The notes: generated by a model not told the origin, from the letters alone. A DNA stretch of 64,000 nucleotides from Rosellinia necatrix (GCA_021209875.1 JAGYVD010000006.1:868001-932000); one strand, 5' to 3'. Shown: positions 1-14,013, numbered from the stretch's first letter. Translations and numbers: made by a program.

Positions 1-351
1 TGCGCAACACCCCTGTCGACATGCATGAGAGTTAATCCAGATGCATACAGAGTCAGAGAGATAGGTAGGTAGATGGGATAGGACGGCCTTGCATCAGACG
101 AGAAGAGAGCTGTAAACCAAAACCAACCCCCTCCCCCAAAAAAACCGCATACGCCGTCTGTAGAGATGACACCCTGCCTCGTTTCGGTGGCGTGCGTGGG
201 CTAACTCCCATCACCTGGCGCCTGGATATATGTATGACAAACATAGATGGTTTTTATGTTATCCCCATTCTAGTATGCATAGGTGAATGGTGCGTCTTGG
301 ACACCAGTGGAGGAATGCCAAAAAAACGGGCATCCTCGAGGCTACGCACAC

Positions 352-402
352 TTACACACATGTATACATACATACATACATACATACATACATACACACA
401 CG
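352..402. repeat. CATA tetranucleotide microsatellite
   Basis: About eight consecutive CATA units, flanked by CA-rich sequence on both sides. It creates spurious Tyr/Ile/His/Thr-rich frames on both strands. Confidence 0.9.
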
Positions 403-1109
403 TGTATATGTACGGAGGCAGAGAATTGGAGAATCGAAAACTGGCCCGCAGCAGAGCTGAGCTTGGCATGGGGATGCCGGCAGGTCGACTTTAGTCAGCC
501 ATTTATTTTCTACGCAAAAAAGAAAACCGCACCGAAGAGAAAGGGAGAATGGCCCCCAAGCAGCAGGTGGAAGAGGCAAAGAAGAAGGGGCTAGCACCGT
601 GGGTGCCGTGCCATCGGTATTCGCGATTCGCCTTCTTCTAGCCCAGGTTCCATGCCGCTTCCTCTCTCTCTCCACGAAGTCACCTCATCCCCAACGAGGC
701 GCACCCGACATCCAATATGATGACGATAACCCCAAACTACCCACCCCTTACAGAGAGAAGCTAGAAAATAGTCTCTGCCTACTAAAAAAAAAAAACAGGC
801 AGCGAATTAATGGAGAGGACGAAAGCTGAACTTCGCCGGAGTTGTACGCGTAGTTCGCATACCATCGGGGTTGGATATTCGGTAGATAGCCACTTGGCAC
901 CTTGGAGGAGGAGAAGGAGAGGGGGGAAAGGGAGTGGAGGGGTAGTTTAGGCGTGTCCGGTCTCTCGGGCTCGCTGGCAATACATACTAAGTAGGTTAGG
1001 TTAAGGCAGAATATCTGTAAATACATATCTACATATATATCTACATACGTACTTACAAACGTAAATACACTACATCGGAGAGGCGACGGGGCAATCCGGC
1101 GTCGCCGCG

Positions 1110-1127
1110 AAAAAAAAAAAAAAAAAA
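1110..1127. repeat. A18 homopolymer
   Basis: Uninterrupted run of 18 A on the plus strand. A similar A17 run lies at 4738-4754. Confidence 0.9.
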
Positions 1128-4100
1128 GGGCGGCGCCGGGCGCATGCAGAATCTATTCTTTCCCCCGTTGGAATGAAGTCGCCGATACCCGCCTGTGTAT
1201 TGTGTGTCGGCGAAGTGGATTGATTGGCTTACTCGGCGAGGAAGAGGGAGGCTCTGCGCACGCACGCGCCTCGAATATGAGTCGCAGGTCGCAGATTTGG
1301 TGGCTAGAGATGATTAAACTTGTTTTATTTGCGGCGTGATAAAAAACCCAGGTATGTCAAGCAGCTACCCGAGAGGCTTTGGTGACGAGCATCGTCACGG
1401 TGGGGATTTCGTAGTAAGATCTGTGCTCGCCGGGTAGATGGATTAGTCGAGTTCGAGATGGTGGCTTGGGATGATGGGTCTTTATGGCCCCCCCTCCCTC
1501 CCTCCCTTTTCCCTTCCCGTTGCGGCTCTTCGTCGAATACTACTTTCTTACGTGGTAATGTTGTCGATCCGTCAACGGATGGGGCCGGCGTGTCTCTGGT
1601 CATCATTAGCCTGGGGCGGTTCTAGACAGGACTTCTTTCTACCTGCTTCCGACACGGGGTAGAATAACAAGTCTAAGAGTCAAACCAAGCCACCGTCAAG
1701 GGTGCCCAAGGGGCAAACCCACTCGAGGAGGAGAGTCACGACAACGACAACCTATAGTCAGGTGGGCGTCGTCCACCGCGTTCACCGAACGTGGCGGGCG
1801 ATATCAGGCCATTGCAAATACACTACACCTCAAAGAAGCCTTAAGCGCCACGCTAGACACGACGTGGATTACTAGGCCCTCCTCGGGGGAATACGCCCCA
1901 GGCAGGATGGATCGTGATGATGCCCAAGCCGCCAAAGTAGTAAGGCTTCAAGTGTTTGTGATCAACAACACATGTAGTGTATGCAGATAGTAGTACGAAG
2001 TACCATAGCTAGCTATTGGAGACTGGCGCTTGCACCAACCAGTTATTGTCACATCACCCGCCGGCCCCAACCAAACTACACTACAAGTACAGCCCCATAT
2101 AGTCTTGGATGAGGCACGTGAAGAAGGAGAAGAAGAAGAAGAAGCAAAAGAGCAAGCCTCAAACCCTTCGATAATAAGAGGGAGAGAGTGGGGGTCATAG
2201 AAACAAGAATGGTCCTAGTGAGCTACTACTAGTACTAACTATGGATGTACGTTTTTACTGCACTTACTTCTCACTCTTGCACGTCTTCCACAGAGGCTCA
2301 CCGTCGCGGGAACGCGACAAAGGGGGTAGGTGTCACGGCGTCGAAGACGATTCGAATGCGTTGCGTTGCGTCGCGTCGCGTCGCGCCGAATCGAACCATA
2401 GAAGAGGATTAGAGAGAGAAGAAGGGGAAGGGAGAGGGGGCTTGTGCGGATCCACGATTGCGAATCCGGGGGCGGAGGAGCGGAGTTGAAGCTGAACAAT
2501 GCTGCCCGCATGAAGAAGAAGAAGCATGACGAACCGAAGTTTCCAAAGTTAACCAACCCCCCATCCCGTCTCCTTCCGTAGCCTTCTCTCCCCTTCCCTT
2601 CTTCCCCAGATATCTCATTTGCTGTACGTCTACTTGTATGTACGTGCATGGTGTACGCGTGTGACTTCGATCCCAGGCAGCAGCAACAAGAACAAGCAGC
2701 AGTAGCAGGGCAAAAAAAAGCAGGGTGAAGGCACAAGTCCTACATTAATGAGTTTATACCGTGGGAGTGTCAGTGTAGCAGTACCCCCTTTCGCCCTTGC
2801 GTGGCTTCGTGGTGTGGGATTCTCTCAACTCAACACCACAGTGTCTCTCCGTCACGAATCCAATAAAACAATAACTATACATGACTATACATGACTACAT
2901 ATAACCATCATATTCCTGATGCCCCTCCCATCCCGGGCTCGAGGGAAAAGGCCAAGCCGTATTCATTTCCAAACCACCCATGGCGGCGTCGGGGTTAGCA
3001 GAAGCGCAGAAGCGCTGAACGGTGGCAAATAACTACCTGACTTAGCGCAATGCGTGCGAGGTCACGAGAGGGAAGTCCTATCGTATCGCCCATCTCGATT
3101 TCCTCTGGGGCCTTTGCATATTGCCGTATGTCGTCGGTCGACTCCGATCCATAACATCGTTACCGAACTAGCGACGGAGATTTGCACCAGAAAGTCCTAC
3201 ATGGTAAAAGTGTACTCCGTAATATGAGGCACTGGGAGGTGGGGAGGGGGGGAGGAACGTCCCCTGGGTATCTCGAAATCAATTAGACTAGGACTTCTTC
3301 CTCTCTCTCTCTTCTTTCCCTTCCTCCCCCTTCCCTCCCTCTTCTCTCGCCATCTACTTGTACTGTAACTATCTCTATCCCCGTTCTTGTACCCCGTTTC
3401 CCGCAGGAGCTGGGGTAGAGCGCAATCTCGCAACCAGAAGAACATGGGTTAGCGATGCGACGGGGGGTCATGAACGTGGTTCGTTTGTGCTGACGATCCC
3501 GACAGCGCGGAGATGAGACGAGAAAGGTCTCCCCCTTCCCACACCCCATCGAAACAAGGCTGAGAAACAACCCAGTGGGAAAGTAGTTGTCCAGGCACCC
3601 AGGCACCCAGGCTGGACCACCTTACCTAGCCACTGTAGGCCGATCTATCGACCGAACGACCGGGTACGTACTGAATCTATGTACATGCCTACACTACGTA
3701 TGGCACGCCGCGGCGCATGCGGTGAGATCGGTGGGATGAAACAATGTCGGTCCTTCGGCAGTTGGTATACGTTAATGCGGTTGGCTGCCCTTCCGTCTTT
3801 TCCTCCTCCTATCGCGAATGAAAAAGCTCCGAATGGAGCCAGAAAAACGTCCCGTGTAATCCCATATTCCCATTCCCACGATGCCCCCGTCGTGCCATCA
3901 TCTGTGCATCGCGGATCGGTAGCCAAGTAAGTAAGTACTTTTTTGTTGTCACTGTTAAGACAAGAAGAACACGACACTCCTCTCCCCCCCCCCCTTTTTA
4001 TTCTGACAAGAAATGATGTTGATTGCGGGCAGCCGGATGTAATTGACACACGAGATCGACAGCGCCCCTCGTACATGACCCCATACATATGGGATTGCGC

Positions 4101-4542
4101 GCTGCAGGGTTTCCGCGAGTCCCCCTCCCCATGTGTAATATGCACTTAGGGGCACAGCAGATAAAGGGTAAGATCTGCGCTGTGCCGCAAACTACACCCC
4201 TTCTAGTGCCAGAACGGTGATAATGGTCCTTTTGAACAGCGGTCTCTCATCTCTGCGCATGTACATAACACACAATAACTACCGGGGGGGTTGCCTGTCG
4301 GTCGTTGACGACGACGACAACACAGTATACGATATTGAGTAGTTCTACTTACACACATATGTAGTTACTTGCTTAAACTTATTCCCGATGCTTTTTCAAC
4401 CCCGATAGCTTGGCCGGCATTGGCGACGATGTGAAATGAGATGAGATGATGATGGGGAGAGACAGCTGACACAATGGAAGTCTCGGATGTCTCTTCGCCC
4501 ACGTGATTGATGGGTGTTCGTGAGCACCAACCGGTCGCCCTC

Positions 4543-4588
4543 TCGTTCATTCGTTCGTTCGTTCATTCGTTCGTTCGTTCATTCGTTC
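4543..4588. repeat. TTCG/TTCA compound tandem repeat
   Basis: Tetranucleotide repeat with a 16-bp higher-order period: one CATTC followed by GTTC units, repeated almost three times. Confidence 0.85.
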
Positions 4589-5750
4589 GGCCGACGACGG
4601 CATCCCGCAGCTTACGTGGAAGGGGAGGGTGGAGGGGAGGGGGGAGAGAATAAGATGACAAGCCCGCCCACCCAGGCACTCTCCTAGTGTAGTGTACTCG
4701 TCCACCCTCACGGATGTTCGTACCGAAGCTACCTGGTAAAAAAAAAAAAAAAAACATGTGCGGTTAAGCGGGTCGGTACCGCGCAGCTGGATGCTGGATG
4801 GTTACGAGTGGCGCGTATCCGCATGTTCGGGTCGTTGGCATGATGCAGGTCGGTGGGAGGATCCGGAGAGCTGGTATCCAGCTCGTTGGATGGAATGAAA
4901 GGTCGGTATCTCGGAGCGAAGCGACACGAAGACCTGCCGCCTGTCGCTGGCTCTAGTCTATCTCTGGCATCGAAAGGTGTCGGGCCCCGCGATGTCATCT
5001 GCTCGCGCGAGTCGTTTTTCGTTAACTAAATGTCTAAGATCTGGTTTCGCGGCGTCCGGTCGCGCGTAGTCTCGTTCCCATGCGTAGGCATATGTTTCAC
5101 CCCTCGTGTCGCGTTTTCCTTTGGTCACTTCATTGCTTTGTAAAGATCTGATCATTATTCTACGCCGACCCCCTTTTCTTCTTCTTTCCTCACTCACAAA
5201 ATCCCACATAGTAGTTTCAGTTTCCCTCCCCTGGCGCTCTGTTATTTCAGAGGCGTGCTGTCTGCGTGATTCGGCCCACAAACCAAACGAATAACTAACT
5301 CATACTATACTGTGGCTTCTCAGCTGCTGTAATGGAATATGACTGGTAATAAAACACGCCTAGTGATCCGGGGTATTTGCCGCTGTCAGAAATGGACGCA
5401 CAAGCCAACTTTACTCTAACAGTAAAGCAATAATGCTATCTCTGTCGACTCTCTCAGAGAGGAAATATAGAGGAAATATAGAAAATAAGAGAGAGGTGAA
5501 AGACGATATAATAATTAAGGGACAATGTAATACATAGGAAATAGCAAAATACTTCAACAATATCGGATAATATATTTACTGTCCCGTTGTCTAACGCGAG
5601 TCTAACTTTGATTTCAAACGATAACACATTGACTTGTGGTCACCTATAATTACAGTAACCCCCAGCTTCTAGTAATTGTGGTAAGGTCATATAAACAGAC
5701 TCCGTGAACGCGATCTCATACATCGCTCGCCAGCCAAAAGACCATACAAC

Positions 5751-5792
5751 CTCTCTCTTTCTCTCCTTATCTCTCTCTCTCTCTCTCTCTCC
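5751..5792. repeat. CT microsatellite
   Basis: Pyrimidine tract dominated by CT dinucleotides with two short interruptions. Confidence 0.9.
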
Positions 5793-5940
5793 CACGCCAT
5801 ATGTGTGTAGCTGGGAGTAAGGGTGGTTAAGGGATATGAAAATCCCAGCGCGACGGACCCCAGAGGGAAAAAGGACATCGAAACCCAGGCAGCCGGTAAC
5901 GACCGCCCAGAGGACCCGAGAGAGCAGTTCGCTGCAAGCC

Positions 5941-5998
5941 ACAAACACACACACGCACACACGCACATATATACACACACACACACACATACACACAT
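5941..5998. repeat. CA microsatellite
   Basis: CA-dinucleotide tract interrupted by ACGC and ATAT units. It is the source of false Cys/Val-rich frames on the minus strand. Confidence 0.9.
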
Positions 5999-7115
5999 AG
6001 GGAAGGGAAAGGACAAAACGACAGGAGACAGACGGGAATCGACATGGTGACGACGAGCCCCCCCCCTCCCCTCCCCCCAGCCCGGCCGGGGGGGTCTGCA
6101 TAAAAAAAAGCGCCTCCCATCGACGAGTCACCAACCCGGGCAAGCGGGCGGTGGGGAGGGGTTATAACGACGGGGACGCCAGGTCTCGTCGCCGGGGAAG
6201 AGAGGGCTGTCCGCGGCATCGCCGCGGGACGTGGGTAAGTGAGACGCCAGGTTAGCCAGCTTTTGTTTCGGCCACGCCTCGACGACGCCACCTCAGCTTG
6301 TTTTGCCGGACGGTTTTTTTTTTTTTGGTCGGATTTGCGTTGGGTACGACTAAGACGTCTGGGACGGCCCGACAGCCTCCAGGATAGGGGAGGGAGAGGA
6401 GGGCTCGGGGAGGGAGGGGGGGGGGCAGCCACAAATCGATATCGAGATTGTTAATATCAATTAGAGGGCGGAGGGCATGAGAACAGAGAGTAATAGAACG
6501 GTTAGCTGATATCGTGGGTAGGTAGTAGCACAATACTGGATCATACATACATACATACGTATACCATCTATCTTTCTATACGCCTGCCGAACAACGAATG
6601 GCCCATCTGGGAATTTGGCGCCTTCGGCATCATAGAGGCAGAGGCGCTAGTGGATACTTGCTTCTGCGATATTCATCGACCTATAGCAAACGCCTTGTAA
6701 AGTTCAGACGGTAGTAGACTGAGAAGATAAATCAAAATGCATGCGTAAGGGCGGATAGGGCAGAATAAGGCGATGACTACGAGGCAAATATATATGTCTC
6801 CCTCCCAACTTCGTATAAAACACTGCTTAAAGGTTGGATTGGACACTGAATATCAAGTACAATTCTACAGCTTTCCCTCCGTGTGGCGGGCGACACCAAT
6901 GTTGTTTAATCAAACGTGATAAAAATACTGGACAGCAAAATTCGTATGCTTCAAGCAATTTTAAATTACGATACCAGTGCTTCCTAGCAGATCGATAAAA
7001 AACTACGTGGATGACGTGTAACCATATATATGCATAACAAGACATTATAGATAGCAAAGCCTAAACGCTAGCATCGCAAGATATCCAACCCAAGGAGCGA
7101 TACTACAAGGTATCA

Positions 7116-10100
7116 TTAACTAAGTTCTTCGCCCGCCGCCTGGATAACCAAAACACTGGCCCTTAGGTTGCTCATAGCCACCTTTTCGCCAAGCACCCCA
7201 ACCGTCTTTTGTACCTCGTAAAGGGTGTTGGCTTGCTCCTGATTCCTAGCCGAAGTTGGTAGTTTGGGGTGTCGGCGGCCGACGATAATAATATCGCCAG
7301 CATTGCGAGGATTCTGTCCAACATACTCGGAAGCTAGTTCTACAATGCGACCCGAAGTTGAACTGGGTGATACTGATGCGTCGACGAAACTGATCCGGTC
7401 GCCTAGATCTGGCGAGAGGTTGGATCGGACGGTAGCCAAAAAGGAGCTATCCTGCGCTGTAATTTCCGTGTTGATTGTCGCTTTTATCGATGAGGGGTCT
7501 TCTACTATCGTGCTCTCACGAACGGCAGTGATCTCATCGTCGTCGTCCGACAAAGTCAAATGAGCGATCGTTGCCGTCACGTTGGGGTTTTTGGCGAGCT
7601 GCAGAACGAACTTGAGCGCCACACGGTCATCGGCTCCGCCAATGTATGGGAGGAAGAGATGATGCGACTTGTCGGCAATAGGAGGAAGAGCAGCTTCCTT
7701 GTGGCTGCGCATAGAGGTTATACTAACGGTGCGAGAAAAAGCAGGGCGCGATTTCTCGATGGGTGCAATGCCACTGAACCCGTTGCTTATGAATATACCA
7801 GTATTGCAGACGGCCTTGCTGAGCGTATTTCGGATGAAATCGAGATGGGATTTTCCGCCGAAGCGATCTGCGAAAGGAATTCGATATGGTATCGATTGGT
7901 CTTCCGTGGTGCTACCAGTCTCACTCCAAGGAATGAGGACAAAATCTGACTTCTGCTCTGAAGCATACGTAGTCACCGCCTCAGCGTATGACTCCTCTGG
8001 GGCAACTACAACGCTGCCGGATACCGCTACGTCGTTTAGCTGGGAGAAAGTTCGTACCGCATTGACTACGGGATCTCTCAGTGAGGCGTCTTCTCCTGCA
8101 GTAACCTTCATCACTGAAGATGTACGCTCAGTAAGTTCAACAAGCCGTAGGGCATGTACCTCAAGGGGGCGCTTCTTGATCACAGGTTTCGGATTAGGGT
8201 CGTCGCTTGGGGTGGTCGGGGGTTTTGGCGCATGCTCCTCGCCAAGGAGAGAGATGAAAGTGAATAGACTGGGAAGACTGTCTAGGCGTAGGTAAATCAA
8301 AAGCCGCCGAACGCTCAAATTCGGGAGCTTCTCAGATGAACCATTTTCATCCGAGTCTGTTTGTGTTTTGAGAGGATTCCCATCCCAGTCTATCTCACCA
8401 CGTTTCCATTTCTCCAGCTTCACCCTATACCATGGCGGGTACAACAGCTTGGTCAGGGGCGTTGTGGCGACGGTGGTAACAAGAGCCATAACGACGAACA
8501 TGGTGAATGTCTTCTGGCTCAGGATACGGGCTTGGAGACCAACATTCTGCAAGGATGGTCAGTAGAGTTTGGGTCGGTTGTATTATGCGACTCACAAGAA
8601 CAATTAACTCGACCAAACCTTTGCAACTCATCAAAACCCCAATGGTGAGACTTTCTCTCCATACGAGCCCGGTGAATTTGGCAGCCAAAGTTCCGCCTAT
8701 GATTTTACCGGAGAAAGCAACCACAATAATAGCTATCACATAACCCCAAGTTTTGCCGTCGTTCAAAAGACCCAGATTGGTGCTCAAGCCCGAAAAGGCA
8801 AAGTACAGAGGGATGAACAGAACGGTGATCAAGTCTTCGATTTTCTCCGTGACCTTGATAGCAAAACCGCCATCGTGCGGGCATATCACGCCCACGAGGA
8901 AAGCGCCGAAGATAGCGTGAACACCAATAATGCCTGTGTTCGTTAGGTTGCATGCGACTTTTAGCGTGCGGTGAAATAAACGTACTAGTGAACCAAGCTG
9001 AGGCGAGAACAAGCAATAGTGTGACGGCAATCATGCCCTGGGTTGGGCCATTCTGAAGGCTACCGGTCTTCCGCAGAGCCCAGTGAAACACGGGCTTGAT
9101 AGCAAACACTAAAAAGAGGATCCAGCCGACAGTGACGAGAAGGACATAAAGTGCAGTCAAACCGCTGGAGTTGTTGACTAGGGCCACGGAGAGCGCGAGA
9201 AGGATCCAGCCCACGACATCGTTACCAACACCGGCAGCCAGGACAGTCACACCGACGGAGTTGCCGAGCAGGTTAAGCTCAGAAAGGATACGGCAGAGGA
9301 CAGGGAAGGCAGTGATACCCAGGGCGGTGCCGACGAAGAGGCCAAAGACACCGAAATTGACATTGTTGGTGATCTCTTCCTTGAAGTCGTTGTATATACC
9401 CCAAGCGATGGCATACCCTAGACCAAAGGGCAGGATAAGACCGCCCAGACCGACGCCGACAGCAACACGCCAATTGGAGAGGAACAGGCGCAGATCGGCC
9501 TCGAGACCGATGAGGAAGAGAAACAAGATGAGGCCTAGGTTGGCGACATTGTTGAGCACAGGCAGCGATTCGGTGGGTAGGATGTTCTCTTTAAAGTGAG
9601 GGATACGCGATAGGACGGAGGGGCCGAGCAAGATGCCGCCGATGACCTCGGCGATAACGCGGGGCTGGCCAATGCGAGAGAGCGGATAGTGGAGCAGACG
9701 GCATAAGAGGATGATGATGGTGGCCTGGACCACTCGCGGATGATTAGCACGGAACGACGGCCTTGCATGGAGAGTTTACACGGGACCGGATAACCGGGTA
9801 ACCGGATGGTACACCGGATGGTACACCGGATAGTACACCAGAATACCCCAAGTAGGTGGGTGGGACTTAGGTGATTGATAGTGGGCAGGTAGTTACTCAG
9901 CCTGTAGGTATGTGTATGTACATCTCCGTTTAATACGTAAGTATGTAACACAGACAGACAGACAGACAGACAGACAGGTACAGACACACATCTATGAGTG
10001 AAGGCTAAAATGATACGATACGAGACTATGATGAAATGGCCGGAGGAGGATGAGTGGTGTCAATGGGACGAGCCGATTAGATAGGTAGTCAGTAAATTGG

Positions 10101-10261
10101 ACTGGTCATACCTGGATGATGAAGAGATTAATGGGGTTTGAAGCGCTGACGATATTGGGCAGAACACCCTCTAAGATGCCGGCCTGTGGAGGCACACTGG
10201 TGCTAGCGGGTTTCGCGGAGGCGGTCCCAGTGGTTAGAATGGCGGACGTGGTGGTAGCCAT
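7116..10261 (-). CDS. KHA1: KHA1-like K+/H+ antiporter (CPA2 family)
   Basis: Four exons join in frame: 10261-10112, 9724-8986, 8933-8596 and 8546-7116, giving 885 residues. The introns are 387, 52 and 49 bp, all GT-AG. Residues about 47-445 are a run of hydrophobic helices of the Na+/H+ exchanger fold, with PRVIAEVIGGILLGPS near residue 71 and the conserved GNDVVGW motif, in which N218-D219 should be the ion-binding pair. The C-terminal half is a soluble cytosolic domain with alternating beta strands, as in yeast Kha1. The family exchanges K+ (or Na+) for H+ across Golgi or other endomembranes and tunes pH and cation content. The start was chosen because exon 1 splices cleanly into the first helix. 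The first acceptor (9726-9725) was preferred to one eight bases upstream because only it keeps frame. Identity of the family is secure; substrate and membrane location are inferred. Confidence 0.93.
9801..9836. repeat. 12-bp tandem repeat inside the KHA1 intron
   Basis: Three 12-bp units (ACCGGATGGTAC, with one G-to-A change in the third) lie back to back inside the 387-bp first intron of the antiporter gene. Confidence 0.9.
9951..9977. repeat. CAGA tetranucleotide repeat
   Basis: Nearly seven CAGA units, also inside the first intron of the antiporter gene. With the neighbouring 12-mer it explains why that intron is several times longer than the other introns of the gene. Confidence 0.9.
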
Positions 10262-13200
10262 GATTATTATGGCTGTGCTTTACGATGCTACGCGCGCGCA
10301 GCACGAGTTGCACGGGGGTGGGGATGGCAAGCAACACCAGCAGCAGCAGCAGCGATTGCCGATTGTCGTCGATTGTCGGTTGTTGTTGGTGGAAGGGAAT
10401 CATAAATAGGCAGGAATAAGGAAACGAGGGAGCAACAGCCCATTTATTGCCTTCCCTACCCCCGATCGACAGGAGGAGGAGGAAAGAGGGAGGAGGAAGC
10501 CTACCTACCTACCTATCAGCATCCCTTGGACACAAGATAGGCCTAGACCGCCCCCGGATCTTGGGGCTTTGATCATCTTGCTTATATCTGTGGAGACAAA
10601 CCTCGACGCAACCGAGAAACTGCCCTACGACTCATGGCTGATTCCTCTTGAATGTCTCTCGCTTCACCAAGTCAATAGGCGGAGGGGAGCAGCAGTCCAA
10701 AAATGGACCTCCATATATGCCCTTAATGTCATGTAGGTACGGGTTAGTTCATGTGGTGGCTACTACCTACCTGTACAGTATGCCCCTAATGCCGCTTCAG
10801 CATCAGTGCACCCATACTGTGAGAGCTTGGGCGAATGAAGTGCACCCGATCTAACCTTTTCCATGCCCCTAGCCTACCTAGTGCCGTGTCTATCACGCCT
10901 TACACTGACTGGCTGACGCCATTGTAACATTAACACCACTCACTACCTACCATTTTCACACTCTAACCCACTATAGCCTAGACTAGACGTTAATAAACTA
11001 CTACTACCTACCATTTTCAGCTATGTATTGGGCTTAGCGTATAGATTTGTCTCTGAGATTCCCACGCCAACCCACCGCCAACCCACGTGGACGACGGTCT
11101 CTCAGCCCTCCACACATACAAGTGTGGTTCAGGGTCACGGTACTGCAGTAGCTAACCAATCGACACTTCCATCTAGGTCGGATGGATTTGCCGAGACGCC
11201 TCAACGTTTTATGGCATCCAAATATCGACGGAAAGAAGGGGTAGCCAAGTGAATTGTTGGTTGGCCTGACCTACCTGCGGAGGTTGCCTATGTAAGTGGC
11301 TAACCTAGCCCAACTAGGGTGGTAGTAGTTAACTACGAGCAGGATCATCCCGCAGGAGTTGGTTGCATGTGATTGTCTGACTGATTGACAAACACACACA
11401 CAACACGAGGCTCTCGCCTGAGCCTGCCTCTTCGCTCTTGTGATAGTCATGTACTTAGCTTGTCTAGCAAACAAAGCACTGGGCAGAAAGAGGCTACCTT
11501 ACCCCCGAACGCCCCCCCGAATCCCCGAATCCCCAAATCCTTCCCGCATCAAGCCGCACGCTAAGCCGTGTTTAGGGAACAGTCGAGATAAAGAATCATA
11601 CGACACCACCGACAGGAATCGATAAACAGGTAATTCTATGTGTGTCCCCACGTCCTGCGAGCCTATCGGCATGGTCTATGGAGGCTGCGGCTGCAGTGGC
11701 TACGATTCCAGCTTAGGAGGCGAGGCTACATCGTTGGTCAACCACCATCTTACAGAGACACTGACCTTCTGTCTTGGCACTTATATCCTTGGTTCCGCGC
11801 GATTCGGTGTGTAGTATGATTGCTACTCACACGAAGCTTATCTTCGACCTCCTCGAGATGATATTACCAATGATGCTTACAATTTGGTACGCAAACTCGT
11901 GAGTCGCCTTTCCCAGTCCTTCTGTTGAACACCCGTGCTGGGTTCCGTGAGTCATCGGCTTCTCCAGCGACTTAGCAGGCTTTGTCGTTATCGTCTAATA
12001 CAACATCTTCCTACACACCCGCGATTCTATTGCTTTTTATTTCTCGCCGGGCGCTATTGAACTGTTTATTCAGCGCACAAAGCTCGGATGCTAAGTTAGT
12101 TAGGTTGTACCTATGTAAGCGCCGTACAATCGGGTATTGCAACGCTGGGGCTAATCGCTAGTCTATCCTTTTTTCTTCTTTTTTTTCTTTTTTTTCTTCT
12201 TGGATAGTTCAGGTCGCCCACCAGCATACATACCTATATCGATGCGCGGAGCCTCGTGGAAATCATGATCATTTAAAATGTCAAGTACGTGTAATTGTTC
12301 GTCCGGAGCAATGGGAGTGACCATTCTTGGTAGAGGCATTGGACACTTAGCCTCGTCGAGTATCGGAACTAGCTCCCATCGGATGCCTATATTGTTACAC
12401 TGCATCACGATGGGTCAAAACGAGTTAAAGTGGTCGTGATCATGATGACGCACAAGGGTTCCCAGACTTGATAACTAGAAACCACAGCTTATCAACGACG
12501 CCCAGGGGCGTTGCGTCCAACCCCCTAAGGGCACTGGGGCGTATTAGCATACGCACTGTTCCGGCTGGCAACCTTCCGCCTGTTGAAGGAGTTTAGTTGT
12601 GCGTTTGCACCAAGCCCGTATATCACCACTTCACATGCTTCTCTCTTCTCTTCCTACTCGCTACAGCAACTCCCGCCGATTCCGTACGACATTTTCCCGT
12701 AGCTTTTTCCGACCTTTTGCCAAAAACCGATTCGATAAAAGCGTACACACTGAGACGACACGTGTAGAGTTATTTGAACAGTGGACAAGGCTGCCCATTC
12801 GCTGGTTGTATACGCACATATACCACATTTTGGAACGTGTGGCCGGCCGGGGAGCGTACGTTCGATTAGCCGTACGAGAGCCTTGTTTATATTGGCAAGT
12901 CTGTAGGTCGTGTCGCACGCGAAGTCGGAATAGAAATCGAATATTTTCATAAAATGGAACGCGCCCGTAGCTACGCTATTCCGCCGAAATGAATGCAACC
13001 CTCCTGCGGGCTGCAGCACCTCCCGAGACGGCCTGTAATTGGCATACCAGACCGTCTTACCGCAGTGCTAAGCATTTTGACGAGCCGAGACCTAGGTAGG
13101 TCGTTCGTTGGAGAGACGGATATGAAGTCGATAACCATTTTGGTATGCTGTTAGTGCAAAGATAGGTACCACCTGAGGTTGGTATGTGATTTACATGGCC

Positions 13201-13638
13201 AGATGAATATAATTTTACAGCCCGCTAACAGTGGGTGCTAAGGCGGAATATTTTCAAGGGAAGGTGGTTTTAACTCCCTTCTGCTCGCGAGATAAGTGAT
13301 TGCCTTCAGTTCCTTAATGTCAAGAAATATTATGGGTACGATCACCGCTAGGCTTAAACTTTGACCTCATGCTTGATTATTTCGGGCGGAGATTAGGTAG
13401 TGCCTGGTTTGACCTAAGTGGACTTCTGTTATGCCGTTCCAGGCGGCTACGACGTCTAAGATATCTCTAGCATCTTGACTCGTAGGCCCAATATCTCGCT
13501 AATCATCTTCCATATGCAGGCGGCCAGCCATAATGCAAAATGCAAGGGCGTAACCGAGAGTAACATAGAACCCTTCAATTCAAGTCCTTGGAGACTAGAC
13601 TACACCTCGGGCATTGAATCAAGGATATATGAGATGAC

Positions 13639-14013
13639 CCCTCGTTCCGTCGTGGGATGGCCTGGGGAAGTCTGGGCCTCCAACGGACATTGTAGACGAG
13701 AGCATCGTCGTGCTCCAGAGAGCGTACGGAAGCCCTGATGAGTCCACGCCAGCAGGCGTTTCCCAGCTCTGGGCAACTATCATCAAGGGTTGATTGTTCC
13801 ACACGCTCCTCGGCCATCACAAGGCCATGGAAAGTACGGGCTGGGCCCAGGTCATCTCCTTGTTCTCGAAAGCCTGCGGGAACGAAATCTACGCGGGAGA
13901 GGAATCGAGGGTCGGGCACGTCGCTCCCGAGAATGCCGTTCAGTTATTAAACGGCTCCCTGAAATACGGGCCCGGAGCTCAAGTACAACATCATCATCAA
14001 ATAGGGAGCGCCT
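13639..14013 (+). pseudogene. Broken coding relic, family unknown
   Basis: One frame stays open from 13639 to 14013 apart from a single TGA at 13792-13794, which could have arisen from CGA by a C-to-T change. It reads like ordinary globular protein, with segments such as GPPTDIVDESIVVLQRAYG before the stop and ESTGWAQVISLFSKACG after it. Further protein-like text continues in shifted frames to about 14350 (for example LVVDGWGKT near 14080), which suggests frameshifts as well. There is no clear start codon or splice structure. I do not recognise the family. It could also be chance reading frames in GC-rich DNA. Confidence 0.35.

Larger units (their letters stand above)
1..7115. other. Gene-poor stretch, no convincing gene
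   Basis: No reading frame here shows a recognisable domain or a plausible set of spliced exons. The longest frames (for example 3645-4145 minus and 5827-6432 minus) are translations of simple repeats or of unremarkable sequence. The stretch holds microsatellites (CATA, CT, CA, TTCG/TTCA units), several A or T runs of 11-18 bases, purine/pyrimidine-skewed tracts and scattered stop codons in all frames. It lies downstream of the KHA1-type gene, so the right edge may include that gene's 3' untranslated region. Untranslated RNAs cannot be excluded. Confidence 0.6.

Noticed and set aside
3645..4145. 166-codon minus-strand frame
   Set aside because: No domain, no matching exon neighbours and no sign of coding constraint; it could be a chance frame.
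5640..6432. Two overlapping minus-strand frames of 167 and 201 codons
   Set aside because: Both read through CT and CA repeats and homopurine tracts and share no domain with any protein I know.
7669..8295. 208-codon plus-strand frame
   Set aside because: It is antisense to the cytosolic domain of the antiporter gene.
9171..9599. 142-codon plus-strand frame rich in Arg/Pro/Thr
   Set aside because: It is antisense to the membrane domain of the antiporter gene.
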